Below, in pieces: positions 39,477 to 47,911 of a DNA stretch of 64,000 bases (positions are counted from its first letter, which is position 1; each line of letters opens with the position of its first letter). The stretch is from Yersinia enterocolitica. Its GTDB lineage: Bacteria; Pseudomonadota; Gammaproteobacteria; Enterobacterales; Enterobacteriaceae. Made by a program: the position numbers and the translations under genes. Location of the stretch: assembly GCA_002082245.2 (NCBI GenBank), contig NBTC02000001.1:124001-188000 (forward strand), read 5' to 3'. The notes under the pieces were generated by a model. It saw only the letters and a program-made list of their open reading frames with translations. It searched no databases and was not told where the DNA came from.

Positions 39477-41846
39477 CTAAGTTGAAGTTTGTATATGAAA
39501 GTCTATAATAGAGAGCCCCTGCGGCCTATCCAGCGATACGCCCGTAAAATCGATACCCTCCAGATCGTTCGAAAATCTGCTCCCGTCAAGAGCCGTTACT
39601 TCAGCATGATGGTTTCGGATGGCGTGTGCAATGAAGTCCACCTGCTGCCTATCCAGGAATACCCCCGTGAAATCGATGCCCTTCAGGTCTTCCGGCAGTC
39701 TGGCCCCGTAAAGAGCCATTGCTCCAACCTGACCGTTTCGGATGGCGCGTGTAATGGAGTCCACCTGCTGCCTATCCAGCAATACGCCCGTAAAATCGAT
39801 GCCCTTCAGGTCTTCCGGCAGTCTGGCCCCGTCAAGAGCCGTTACTTCAGCATCACTGTTTCGGATGGCGTGTGCAATGAAGTCCACCTGCTGCCTATCC
39901 AGCGATACGCCCGTAAAATCGATGCCCTTCAGGTCTTCCGGCAGTCTGGCCCCGTAAAGAGCTGTTGCTCCAACCTGACCGTTTCGGATGGCGAGTGTAA
40001 TGGCGAGCACCTGCTGCCTATCCAGCAATACGCCCGTAAAATCGATGTCCTTCAGGTCTTCCGGCAGTCTGACCCCGTAAAGAGCCGTTACTTCAGCATC
40101 ACTGTTTCGGATGGCGTGTGTAATGGAGTCCACCTGCTGCCTATCCAGCGATACGCCCGTAAAATCGATGCCCTTCAGGTCTTCCGGCAGTCTGGCCCCG
40201 TAAAGAGCCGTTACTTCAGCATGATGGTTTCGGATGGCGTGTGCAATGAAGTCCACCTGCTGCCTATCCAGCAATACGAACTCAAAATCGATGTCCTTCA
40301 GGTCTTCCGGCAATCTGGCCCCGTAAAGAGCCATTGCTCTAACCTGACCGTTTCGAATGGCGAGTGTAATGGCGAGCACCTGCTGCGTATCCAGCAATAC
40401 GCCCGTGAAATCGATGCCCGCCAGGTTTTCCGGCAGTCTGGCCCCGTCAAGAGCCGTTACTTCAGCATGATGGTTTCGGATGGCGTGTGCAATGAAGTCC
40501 ACCTGCGGCCTATCCAGGAATACCCCCGTGAAATCGATGCCCTTCAGGTCTTCCGGAAGTCTGGCCCCGTAAAGAGCCATTGCTCCAACCTGACCGTTTC
40601 GGATGGCGCGTGTAATGGAGTCCACCTGCTGCCTATCCAGCAATACGCCCGTAAAATCGATGTCCTTCAGGTCTTCCGGCAGTCTGGCCCCGTCAAGAGC
40701 CGTTACTTCAGCATCACTGTTTCGGATGGCGTGTGTAATGGAGTCCACCTGCTGCCTATCCAGCGATACGCCCGTAAAATCGATGCCCTTCAGGTCTTCC
40801 GGCAGTCTGGCCCCGTAAAGAGCTGTTGCTCCAACCTGACCGTTTCGGATGGCGAGTGTAATGGCGAGCACCTGCTGCCTATCCAGGAATACCCCCGTAA
40901 AATTGATGTCCGCCAGGTTTGGCGGCAGTCTGGCCCCGTAAAAAAGAGCCATTGCTCCAACCTGACCGTCTCGGATGGCGCATGTAATGGATCGCACCTG
41001 TTCCGTATCCAGCGTGGCTTGTTGTTCCGGTGTCAACCAAGGCTCTGACCACCCTTTCAGAACAGACAGGGACTCTGAAGTCTCCTGTACATCCGGATAA
41101 CACAGCTCACCATCCCGAGAGAACAGCACCGGGTGGGAATCCTCAGACAGTTTAAACTGCTGCCGGGTCTCCTGTGGCAGGTTTTCGTACAGGATTTTCA
41201 GCGTTGTGCCGCCCTCCTCTCCCCCCATCAGTTCTGCCACCCCATCTTGGGGGCAGGCTGCCATCACCACAAACGGCAGCGACAGATGGCGCAGTAATTC
41301 CGGCGTATTCGCGGCATTCAGGAACTCCACCCTCCCAGTCAAAAAAACGTCGCTGGTATCCGGACAAATCGCCATTTCTTCCCCGGTCAGGATGATAAGC
41401 CCCTCAGGAACGGTGTTTCGCGCCAGCAGACGGGCCAGGGTGTCCGCTGTCAGGGTTTCCAGTTCAGTATAACCACACTCAGGAGCCAGTCCGGTATCTT
41501 GCAGTATCCGGGCAAGCGTCAGGGCTGCGCAGTCGTATGCCTTAGCGTTCAGCCTGACGTTACTACGGGAAAACACACTAATGACACCCAGGGCAGCCGC
41601 ATCCCGTCGGTTATCTGCAGTATCGCTCAGGCCAAAAAAATCCTTGAAGCGCTCCCAGAGGGATAACGTCGGGAAAGTGTCCCGGAACCCGATTATGGCG
41701 GCATGCAGTAATGCCTCATTATTCTTATTGATGCCCTGTTCAAGCCCTTTCTGCAACAGGGAAATGGCAGTTCCATCCGGAAGGGAATCCAGCCCCGGAG
41801 GCAATCCGCCCGCCCGGCTGTTCCCGGTGACACTGATATTCGTCAT
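39477..41846 (-). CDS. Predicted type III effector with 41-residue tandem repeats
   Basis: 789 aa. The N-terminal segment SLWERFKDFFGL (W64-F71) is a close variant of the WEK(I/M)xxFF translocation motif of SPI-2 effectors. Residues about 90-290 are a non-repeat region with no recognised fold. From about 295 to the end, a unit of 41 residues (core GARLPEDLKGIDFTGV-LDRQQV) occurs eleven full times plus a degenerate last one (GSRFSNDLEGIDFTGV). Units mostly alternate between endings of type NGQVGAMALY and HHAEVTALD, giving an 82-residue higher-order repeat. No signal peptide or membrane segment. AGGT precedes ATG 41846. Function unknown; a solenoid scaffold is likely. Confidence 0.8.
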   Translation of the reverse strand: MTNISVTGNSRAGGLPPGLDSLPDGTAISLLQKGLEQGINKNNEALLHAAIIGFRDTFPTLSLWERFKDFFGLSDTADNRRDAAALGVISVFSRSNVRLNAKAYDCAALTLARILQDTGLAPECGYTELETLTADTLARLLARNTVPEGLIILTGEEMAICPDTSDVFLTGRVEFLNAANTPELLRHLSLPFVVMAACPQDGVAELMGGEEGGTTLKILYENLPQETRQQFKLSEDSHPVLFSRDGELCYPDVQETSESLSVLKGWSEPWLTPEQQATLDTEQVRSITCAIRDGQVGAMALFYGARLPPNLADINFTGVFLDRQQVLAITLAIRNGQVGATALYGARLPEDLKGIDFTGVSLDRQQVDSITHAIRNSDAEVTALDGARLPEDLKDIDFTGVLLDRQQVDSITRAIRNGQVGAMALYGARLPEDLKGIDFTGVFLDRPQVDFIAHAIRNHHAEVTALDGARLPENLAGIDFTGVLLDTQQVLAITLAIRNGQVRAMALYGARLPEDLKDIDFEFVLLDRQQVDFIAHAIRNHHAEVTALYGARLPEDLKGIDFTGVSLDRQQVDSITHAIRNSDAEVTALYGVRLPEDLKDIDFTGVLLDRQQVLAITLAIRNGQVGATALYGARLPEDLKGIDFTGVSLDRQQVDFIAHAIRNSDAEVTALDGARLPEDLKGIDFTGVLLDRQQVDSITRAIRNGQVGAMALYGARLPEDLKGIDFTGVFLDRQQVDFIAHAIRNHHAEVTALDGSRFSNDLEGIDFTGVSLDRPQGLSIIDFHIQTST

Positions 41847-42003
41847 ACAATAACCTCGGTTTATCCGTCGTTTCAGCTGAGTGTTAGTTATAGATGTCCA
41901 TCACCTGTCTATGAAGTCCTCAGCCACGTCAAAGCAGCATCACTGCCACGTGACCCTTACCTGAGTCCAGGCTTGAAAAACGTGAACGTCTTTAACATTC
42001 CAC

Positions 42004-43032
42004 TTAGGCATATTGAGGAATAACTATTTGGGAAATGGTTTGTGGTGGTTCCGTGACCATCCCCAGTAATTTTCCCACAGAGACAGGCTCAGCACCTGTC
42101 CGGGCGACCATTGTTTCATTGAGGATAGGATGTGATTCTTTGAATAAATCGTCACCCAAAACCAATCTCAGCCCCATACGGTGTGGCGCCACAATGTATT
42201 TCATATCAGTATCCGCTTCTGCTGTACCATAGCCATGAAGAAACAACTCATGAAGGTTATTGTAGGGATACTGCTTAAAAGCCTGCTGGGCCACCTCACC
42301 CCTAAATTCTGTACTCCCCTTACGATTGCTCAGGCGTAAAGGGAGTTCTTGACCATCACAATGGAATATTGCATCAAACAAACGTGGTTTGTCGGGTACC
42401 GGCCGAATTTCGGTGAAGTTCTCCTTACAGAAACGCGGATCGTACAAGTGCATCTGTAAATACACTCGAGAAGTTCCTTCTTCCTCCAGTGATCCTACTG
42501 GGGATTCAATATCAGAAATACACTGTATTTGCCCCTGCACATAACCTTCAGTCCCGATGCTAAGGGCATTAAATTTCGCCATATCTTGCTTAACTCCCCA
42601 TACCGCCTGAGCCAGTAAGAAGGGTTTATGCTTTTCAGCGGATTCAGTTATAGGGCCAGACTCAAAAATCGGAGCATTCCCAATCAGCAGAGAATACTCC
42701 CAGCAGCCCGCCTTCTCTGGTGATTGGGACACTGTTGCACCGAATTCATTGGCATGCTCGGCATTAGCAAACGAAGACAGTCTTTGAAATCGTTCCAGTT
42801 GATACAGAGGATCGGTTCCAGATTGAGCATTAGTTATCGACTCGAACAGTGACTTGATAGCTTTACGGTCATTACCCAGACAAAAGAAGTCGCAGAATTT
42901 TGCCCATAACCCGCCTCCTTGAGTAGCATACGCTTCCCTGGCGGAATTCGCCTTCAGTACCTGATTAAGACGATTTTCATCCATATTAACGGATCTTGTA
43001 CCAACATTGAGTTGCATGTTGACTGTTGCCAT
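42004..43032 (-). CDS. Predicted type III effector, unknown fold (342 aa)
   Basis: The N-terminus has GLWAKFCDFFCL (W43-F50), a variant of the SPI-2 effector translocation motif, after a polar first 40 residues. The remaining about 290 residues (for example YSLLIGNAPIFESGPITESA, RVYLQMHLYDPRFCKENF, LHELFLHGYGTAE) match no family I recognise. The ribosome site AGGAGGT sits right before ATG 43032. Same strand as the repeat protein but 157 bp upstream, so co-transcription is possible but not shown. Confidence 0.7.
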   Translation of the reverse strand: MATVNMQLNVGTRSVNMDENRLNQVLKANSAREAYATQGGGLWAKFCDFFCLGNDRKAIKSLFESITNAQSGTDPLYQLERFQRLSSFANAEHANEFGATVSQSPEKAGCWEYSLLIGNAPIFESGPITESAEKHKPFLLAQAVWGVKQDMAKFNALSIGTEGYVQGQIQCISDIESPVGSLEEEGTSRVYLQMHLYDPRFCKENFTEIRPVPDKPRLFDAIFHCDGQELPLRLSNRKGSTEFRGEVAQQAFKQYPYNNLHELFLHGYGTAEADTDMKYIVAPHRMGLRLVLGDDLFKESHPILNETMVARTGAEPVSVGKLLGMVTEPPQTISQIVIPQYA

Positions 43033-43138
43033 AACGACCTCCTAAGCGAAACCTACACTATTGTTAATCTATACATTAACGCATACATCAAAGTTATTTC
43101 TTTCAAAAATAGCTTATAGGGGACCAGGGTGAGTAGAC

Positions 43139-43377
43139 GGCTCTGTCGCATTAGCGTAGAGAAGTTAGCAAAAGTGGCGCTGCCGGTTATTTAGGCAGCC
43201 AACAGATAAAATTGTTCCGCAGGTGACAATCCCTCACTTTGCGGATGTTGATATTGCCCTTTACGTATCATGTGGATCAATTCGATGCCAGCTAGGGGCG
43301 TCTGTGCCCGCCGGAACAATTTGAATCCCAGCATCAGGTGTATCCGACGTTTAATATTTCGGTGATCCTGCTCAATC
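43139..43377 (-). mobile_element. IS6-family remnant
   Basis: Starts GGCTCTGTCGCATTAG and follows the IS6 3' region for 240 bp with about one change in ten, then is joined to an IS3 OrfA fragment. It is an older relative of copies A-E. Confidence 0.8.
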
Positions 43378-43668
43378 CATCAAAATCAGCAAACCGTTAT
43401 CCAGTCGAGCTGCGTGAACGCGCTATAAGAATGCTTCTGGAGCAGCGCAGTGAATACAAATCTGAACACGCAGCTTTCAATTCCATTGCCCCTAAAATTG
43501 GGTGTAACCCCGACACGTTAAGGGCCTGGGTGCGTCAACATGAGCGTGGTTCTGGTGCCAGTGCCGGTGAGAACAGTCTTACGACCAGTGAGCGTCAGCG
43601 TTTAAAAGAGCTGGAGCGTGAGGTTCGTGAACTCCGTCGCAGCAACGATATTCTGCGTCAGACGTCAG
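43378..43668 (+). pseudogene. IS3-family OrfA remnant
   Basis: SANRYPVELRERAIRMLLEQ, then PKIGCNPDTLRAWVRQHERG and RLKELEREVRELRRSNDILR, an IS51-type OrfA diverged from the one at 19723. It lacks its start and loses similarity after SNDILRQTS. Confidence 0.8.
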
Positions 43669-43863
43669 GCCAACGGCACCGGGGTGAAGACGTTGCTTTA
43701 CTGGAGAAACGGAAATCGGTGTATGAAGCGGCAAAAATGCGAACTCCGCATCGCTGGTCAGGGCAGACAAGAAACTGGAGTTGGCAGGATGAAGTGTGGC
43801 TGAATCCGGAGCGAGAAACCCTCGCTGCATGATCTAATAGAGGCGACAACTACTTTGACACGC

Positions 43864-43955
43864 ACCGATCTCAGGTAACTCTTTGGGGATGATAGACGTA
43901 GGCAGGGGGCAGAGACGACAGTCTGACAGCCATCGCAAAGCTCTTGTGCGAAAGA
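43864..43955 (-). pseudogene. IS66 TnpC remnant
   Basis: CDGCQTVVSAPC with shifted frames matches the zinc-binding region CDGCQTVVSASL of tnpC at 36711. It is too short to be functional. Confidence 0.55.
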
Positions 43956-44169
43956 TGGGTACCGAAGCCCAGAGTTGTCCACCCTTATCCTTTACAACGC
44001 TTCTACGCCAAACTCCCGAGGTAAGAGCCGGATGCGTTAGCTGCGCACGTCCGGATCTATACGGGGGGCGGAGGGTAACCTCCGTCCTACCGCGACCGAA
44101 AAAATGGGGTGGTAACCTGATTGATCAACTGGATAAGGCTCGGTTAATTTGAGTATTTAAGGAGATAAA

Positions 44170-46368
44170 ATGTCACTCAATGTGGGAAATGGATATTTCT
44201 CTGCACATATTAGTGCCGAAAGATTGTCCGCCATACGGAATAATACCCTCCCTCCGGAAATGAGCTTATGGGAGAAAATCAAAGATTTCTTCTTTTCCAC
44301 GCATCAGAAAGAGGCTCTGGCATGCATCTATAAACTTTACCATTATCGAGATAGAGGGCAGGAGATAACGCCAAATGAAGTTCGGGATACTTTTAACAAA
44401 CTCAAGGAGTTGGCCTCCCCAGGATGGAAAGGTAATTTCAGTCTCAGCAGTAATGGTAGCTATGATATATGTAATATCAAAGGAAAAAATGGCGAAGCAG
44501 TTCTGTCGTTAATAATAACACCTGATGCAATAATAGACTATGAAACAATATGGTCAGTGTGGGAAAATGACCTCCTCCCAGTAGGGGAGGAACGCCGTAA
44601 TATTGCGGTGAAAAGAATGCGTAAATGTTTGATAAATAACACATATAATCTTAATTTGAGCTGGTTAAGGCTCACTTCCTTACCGGAGTTTTTGCCAAGG
44701 AATATTACGACACTGAATGTCGACCATAATCGACTGACCTACTTGCCGGCGCTGCCGCAAATGCTGATGGATCTGCAGGCTTGCGATAACCAGTTGACCT
44801 ATCTACCAGCACTGCCGGCAACTATGATTTACCTTCATGCCAGCAATAACCAATTGACCTACCTGCCAGCACTACCGAGAGCGATGACTTTTCTGAATGT
44901 CGACAATAACCGACTGACCTACTTGCCGGCACTGCCGCAAATGCTGACGGATCTGCATGCTTGCCATAACCAGTTGACCTATCTACCAGCACCGCCAGAA
45001 ACGATGATTTACCTTCATGCCAGCAATAACCAACTGACCTGCCTGCCACCATTGTCGGGTGTGATTACTTTTCTGAATGTCGACAATAACCGACTGACCA
45101 GTCTACCAGAGCTGACAGTGACTCTGAATTTTTTGGGGGCCAACCATAACCAACTGACCTGCCTGCCAGCACTACCGAGAGCGATGACTTTCCTGAGTGT
45201 TCACAATAACCGGCTAACTCATTTGCCAGCACTGCCGGAACCGATGATTTTTCTTGATGCCAGCAATAACCTCCTGACCCATCTGCCGCAGTCTGATTTG
45301 GCTTTGGCAGAAACAGTAAATATTCATATTGAAGGCAATCCTCTTCCACAATATATCCTCCAGCGTTTTAATGATCTCAATTACAGCCATAATAGTATGA
45401 ATGAGCAGGAGTCTAACGACTCGCAGACCCCAATCCCAGATGTTCAAGAAACAGTGCCTTTGCATAAGTCTGTCCCAGACTGGCTGACACTGACTGCGGA
45501 ACAAAAAAACAGCATGACAGAAAAATGGACTGCGTTGGCAACGGAAGATAACGCCGACGCTTTCAGTCAGTTTCTGAGCCGTCTTGGAGATGCTCAAAGC
45601 GCCGCAACTCGCCCGGAATTTAAGGCATCTGTGGCTGCCTGGTTGACCAGGCTGGCGGATGACGACAGCCTGAGGGAAAAAACATTTTCCGTGGCGATGG
45701 GCGCAACGACCAGCTGTGACGACAGGATCACGCTTACATATAATCAGATGCAGAATGTGGCACTGTTACATGATGTTGAAAATGGGCACTTTGACACAAA
45801 ACTGCCAGAACTGATTTCTGCGGGCCGCGAAATGTTTCGTCTGGAGCAACTTGAGCAGATTGCCCAGAACAAAGTAAAAACACTCGCTATGGATGGCAAA
45901 AACGTTGATGAGGTTGAGGTTTATCTGGCATTCCAGAATCAACTGCACAAGCCTCTCGAGTTGTCGACCACGACGGAAAACATGCTCTTTTTAGGCATTT
46001 CAGGCGTAACGAACAATGATATCCAGGCCGCTGAAATGACAGTAAAAAGAGCAGAAAATAGCCAGTTCAAGGATTGGTTGGCACAATGGAAACCGTGGCA
46101 TAAAGTGCTGGAGCGTATAGAGCGAGACACTTGGGAGGATGCCATGAATGAGCGATTACAGGCTTATGAAAATAAGTACGCAGAGCGGGTTAGTGCTGAG
46201 CTGGCAGGCCTTAACATGAGCTACGACCCCGATGCAGAACGCATAATTGGGTTGAAGATTATGAATGATATGGACAAGAGTTTTTATAATTCTGTGACCG
46301 ATAAAGTCCTGACTGACAGGGCGCTCGCGAGTATTCTGAACGAAAAGTGGGAAATTGAGCCTATATAG
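44170..46368 (+). CDS. LRR-NEL type III effector E3 ubiquitin ligase (IpaH/SspH/SlrP type)
   Basis: 732 aa. The N-terminus contains SLWEKIKDFFFS (W34-F41), an exact WEKIxxFF translocation motif. About eleven bacterial leucine-rich repeats of 20 residues (pattern NNRLTYLPALPQMLTDLHA) span about residues 165-390. The C-terminal NEL domain starts near 430 (VPDWLTLTAEQ) and has the catalytic Cys in TTSCDDRITLTYNQMQNV (C516 and D518, the CxD motif), followed by FRLEQLEQIAQNKV and VEVYLAFQNQL. Such enzymes are injected and add ubiquitin to host proteins chosen by the LRR. AAGGAGAT precedes the ATG. The gene is intact. Confidence 0.94.
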   Translation: MSLNVGNGYFSAHISAERLSAIRNNTLPPEMSLWEKIKDFFFSTHQKEALACIYKLYHYRDRGQEITPNEVRDTFNKLKELASPGWKGNFSLSSNGSYDICNIKGKNGEAVLSLIITPDAIIDYETIWSVWENDLLPVGEERRNIAVKRMRKCLINNTYNLNLSWLRLTSLPEFLPRNITTLNVDHNRLTYLPALPQMLMDLQACDNQLTYLPALPATMIYLHASNNQLTYLPALPRAMTFLNVDNNRLTYLPALPQMLTDLHACHNQLTYLPAPPETMIYLHASNNQLTCLPPLSGVITFLNVDNNRLTSLPELTVTLNFLGANHNQLTCLPALPRAMTFLSVHNNRLTHLPALPEPMIFLDASNNLLTHLPQSDLALAETVNIHIEGNPLPQYILQRFNDLNYSHNSMNEQESNDSQTPIPDVQETVPLHKSVPDWLTLTAEQKNSMTEKWTALATEDNADAFSQFLSRLGDAQSAATRPEFKASVAAWLTRLADDDSLREKTFSVAMGATTSCDDRITLTYNQMQNVALLHDVENGHFDTKLPELISAGREMFRLEQLEQIAQNKVKTLAMDGKNVDEVEVYLAFQNQLHKPLELSTTTENMLFLGISGVTNNDIQAAEMTVKRAENSQFKDWLAQWKPWHKVLERIERDTWEDAMNERLQAYENKYAERVSAELAGLNMSYDPDAERIIGLKIMNDMDKSFYNSVTDKVLTDRALASILNEKWEIEPI

Positions 46369-46563
46369 GAGATTGTGGTGCGACACGAGTCTGTTCCTGT
46401 GATTGTTTCAGCCAATATGTGCAGTAATCAGTGCGGAGAAACCTGCTGTCTCACCAGCAGTTTCCTACCCGACTCTGCGCTGTGATAAGGCGTGATCTTT
46501 CAGTGGGTAAAAATCTCCCCGGCAACTGTCGTTTCAGCCGGTAGCAGTCAAAGCAAACAAAGC
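46369..46563. other. Intergenic between NEL effector and IS6
   Basis: No gene recognised. Short repeats around CTGCTGTCTCACCAGCAG (46441-46458) could form a hairpin after the effector gene. Confidence 0.35.
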
Positions 46564-47372
46564 GGCTTTGTCGCATTAGTGACATGAAGTTGGCCAAAGT
46601 TGCGTTGTCGGTTATTTAGGCAGCCAGCAAATAGAATTGTTCCGCGAGTGACAATCCCTCACTTTGCGGATGTTGATATTGCCCTTTTCGTATCATGTTG
46701 CTCAGTTCGATGCCGGCCAGGATCGTTTGTGCCCGCCGAAACGATTTGAATCCCAGCATCGGTCGACTCCGACGTTTGATATTTCGGTGATCTTGCTCAA
46801 TCAGGTTGTTCAGGTACTTACTTTGCCTGACGGTAATCGCTTCCTCATCGGGTTTGTCGGCGTTGAGCGTGGCCAAAGCTGCGGTGTTAGCCCCACTTTT
46901 ATCGATAGTGACAACCTCGGGTTCGCCGTGATGGCGAATAGCCTTGCGAAAGAAGCGTAATGCGGCTGCAGAGTCCCGTTTGGCGGTCAGCAAAAAGTCG
47001 ATGGTGTGACCTGCTGTATCGACCGCCCGATACAGATACTTCCACTGGCCTTTGATTTTGATGTAGGTTTCATCCATGCGCCACCGCCGACCTACTGTGT
47101 GCTTGTGTCGGCGAAAAACCTTATCTAACAACGGTACCAAGCGGATAACCCAACGATGCAGAGTGGAGTGGTCAACAAGAATACCGCGCTCTGCCATCAT
47201 CTCTTCGAGGTTACGCAGGCTCAGGGCATAAGCGAGATACCAGCGAACACACTGAGCGATAACATCAGTGGGGTAATGCAGGCGACGGAAGGCTTTTCGG
47301 ATGAGAGACATGGGCAGGCAACATCGTAAAAAAACAGCATGTTACCTGACGACGCCTTAATGCGACAGAACC
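46564..47372 (-). mobile_element. IS6-family element, copy D
   Basis: 809 bp, intact ends. Flanks AACAAAGC and CTATAGTG do not match, so it is not a simple insertion or one side has been rearranged. Confidence 0.93.
46616..47311 (-). CDS. IS6-family transposase
   Basis: 231 aa, intact, the same protein as in copies B, C and E. Confidence 0.95.
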   Translation of the reverse strand: MSLIRKAFRRLHYPTDVIAQCVRWYLAYALSLRNLEEMMAERGILVDHSTLHRWVIRLVPLLDKVFRRHKHTVGRRWRMDETYIKIKGQWKYLYRAVDTAGHTIDFLLTAKRDSAAALRFFRKAIRHHGEPEVVTIDKSGANTAALATLNADKPDEEAITVRQSKYLNNLIEQDHRNIKRRSRPMLGFKSFRRAQTILAGIELSNMIRKGQYQHPQSEGLSLAEQFYLLAA

Positions 47373-47911
47373 CTATAGTGACGCCGGATAGATTTAAGCC
47401 AGCCCATCATAAATCAAAATCAGTGTTGCAAAAATGGTCGGGACCATAGATTCAGGCGCAGCTATCATGAATAACGTGGCATTCATCGGTATTGGTGAAT
47501 GGGGAACAGGGCGTTTTAGCTTACTCTCCCCCTATTTTTGCCACAGCACCCTATATTTCCCGTTAATCCCGCGAGATTATTCAAATTAACAACATGACCA
47601 CTTTAAATTAGCTATTTCACCTCACGGTATTTTCTATTCCATTACACCCTCATCAAAACACACGTATATATTCAGTGCCTCATCATAATTCCATCAGGAA
47701 CAATAAGCCGCCGCACGGCATTCTGAGGCCAATACAGTTATTGCTGGCAAAAATCCCCTCAACACGCGTCAAAACAGGATAGCCACGACGCCCCGGACGA
47801 TGCACGCAAACTCTCTGTTTTGCCTTCGGGGCGCGATGCGTGAGCAGCCGAGCCCTCTATTGTTGATCCCCGGTGTTATTCAGACTTCACCGCCTCTGAC
47901 AGGTTTTTATT
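47373..47911. other. Upstream region of the inverse autotransporter
   Basis: A 540-bp non-coding region with AT-rich segments near 47580-47700; no ORF with good start signals. It probably holds the adhesin promoter, but I see no confident boxes. Confidence 0.4.

Noticed and set aside
39500..41000. Regularly spaced repeats resembling a CRISPR array
   Set aside because: Units are 123 bp, contiguous and translated in frame as protein repeats; there are no unique spacers and no cas genes.
39489..41048. A 519-codon open frame antisense to the repeat protein
   Set aside because: It exists because the sense repeat unit of 123 bp happens to lack antisense stops; it has no ribosome site and no family resemblance, and the sense frame has the effector N-terminus.
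43338..43832. A 164-aa protein
   Set aside because: Chimera of antisense IS6 relic, IS3 OrfA and unrelated DNA; only the OrfA part is meaningful.
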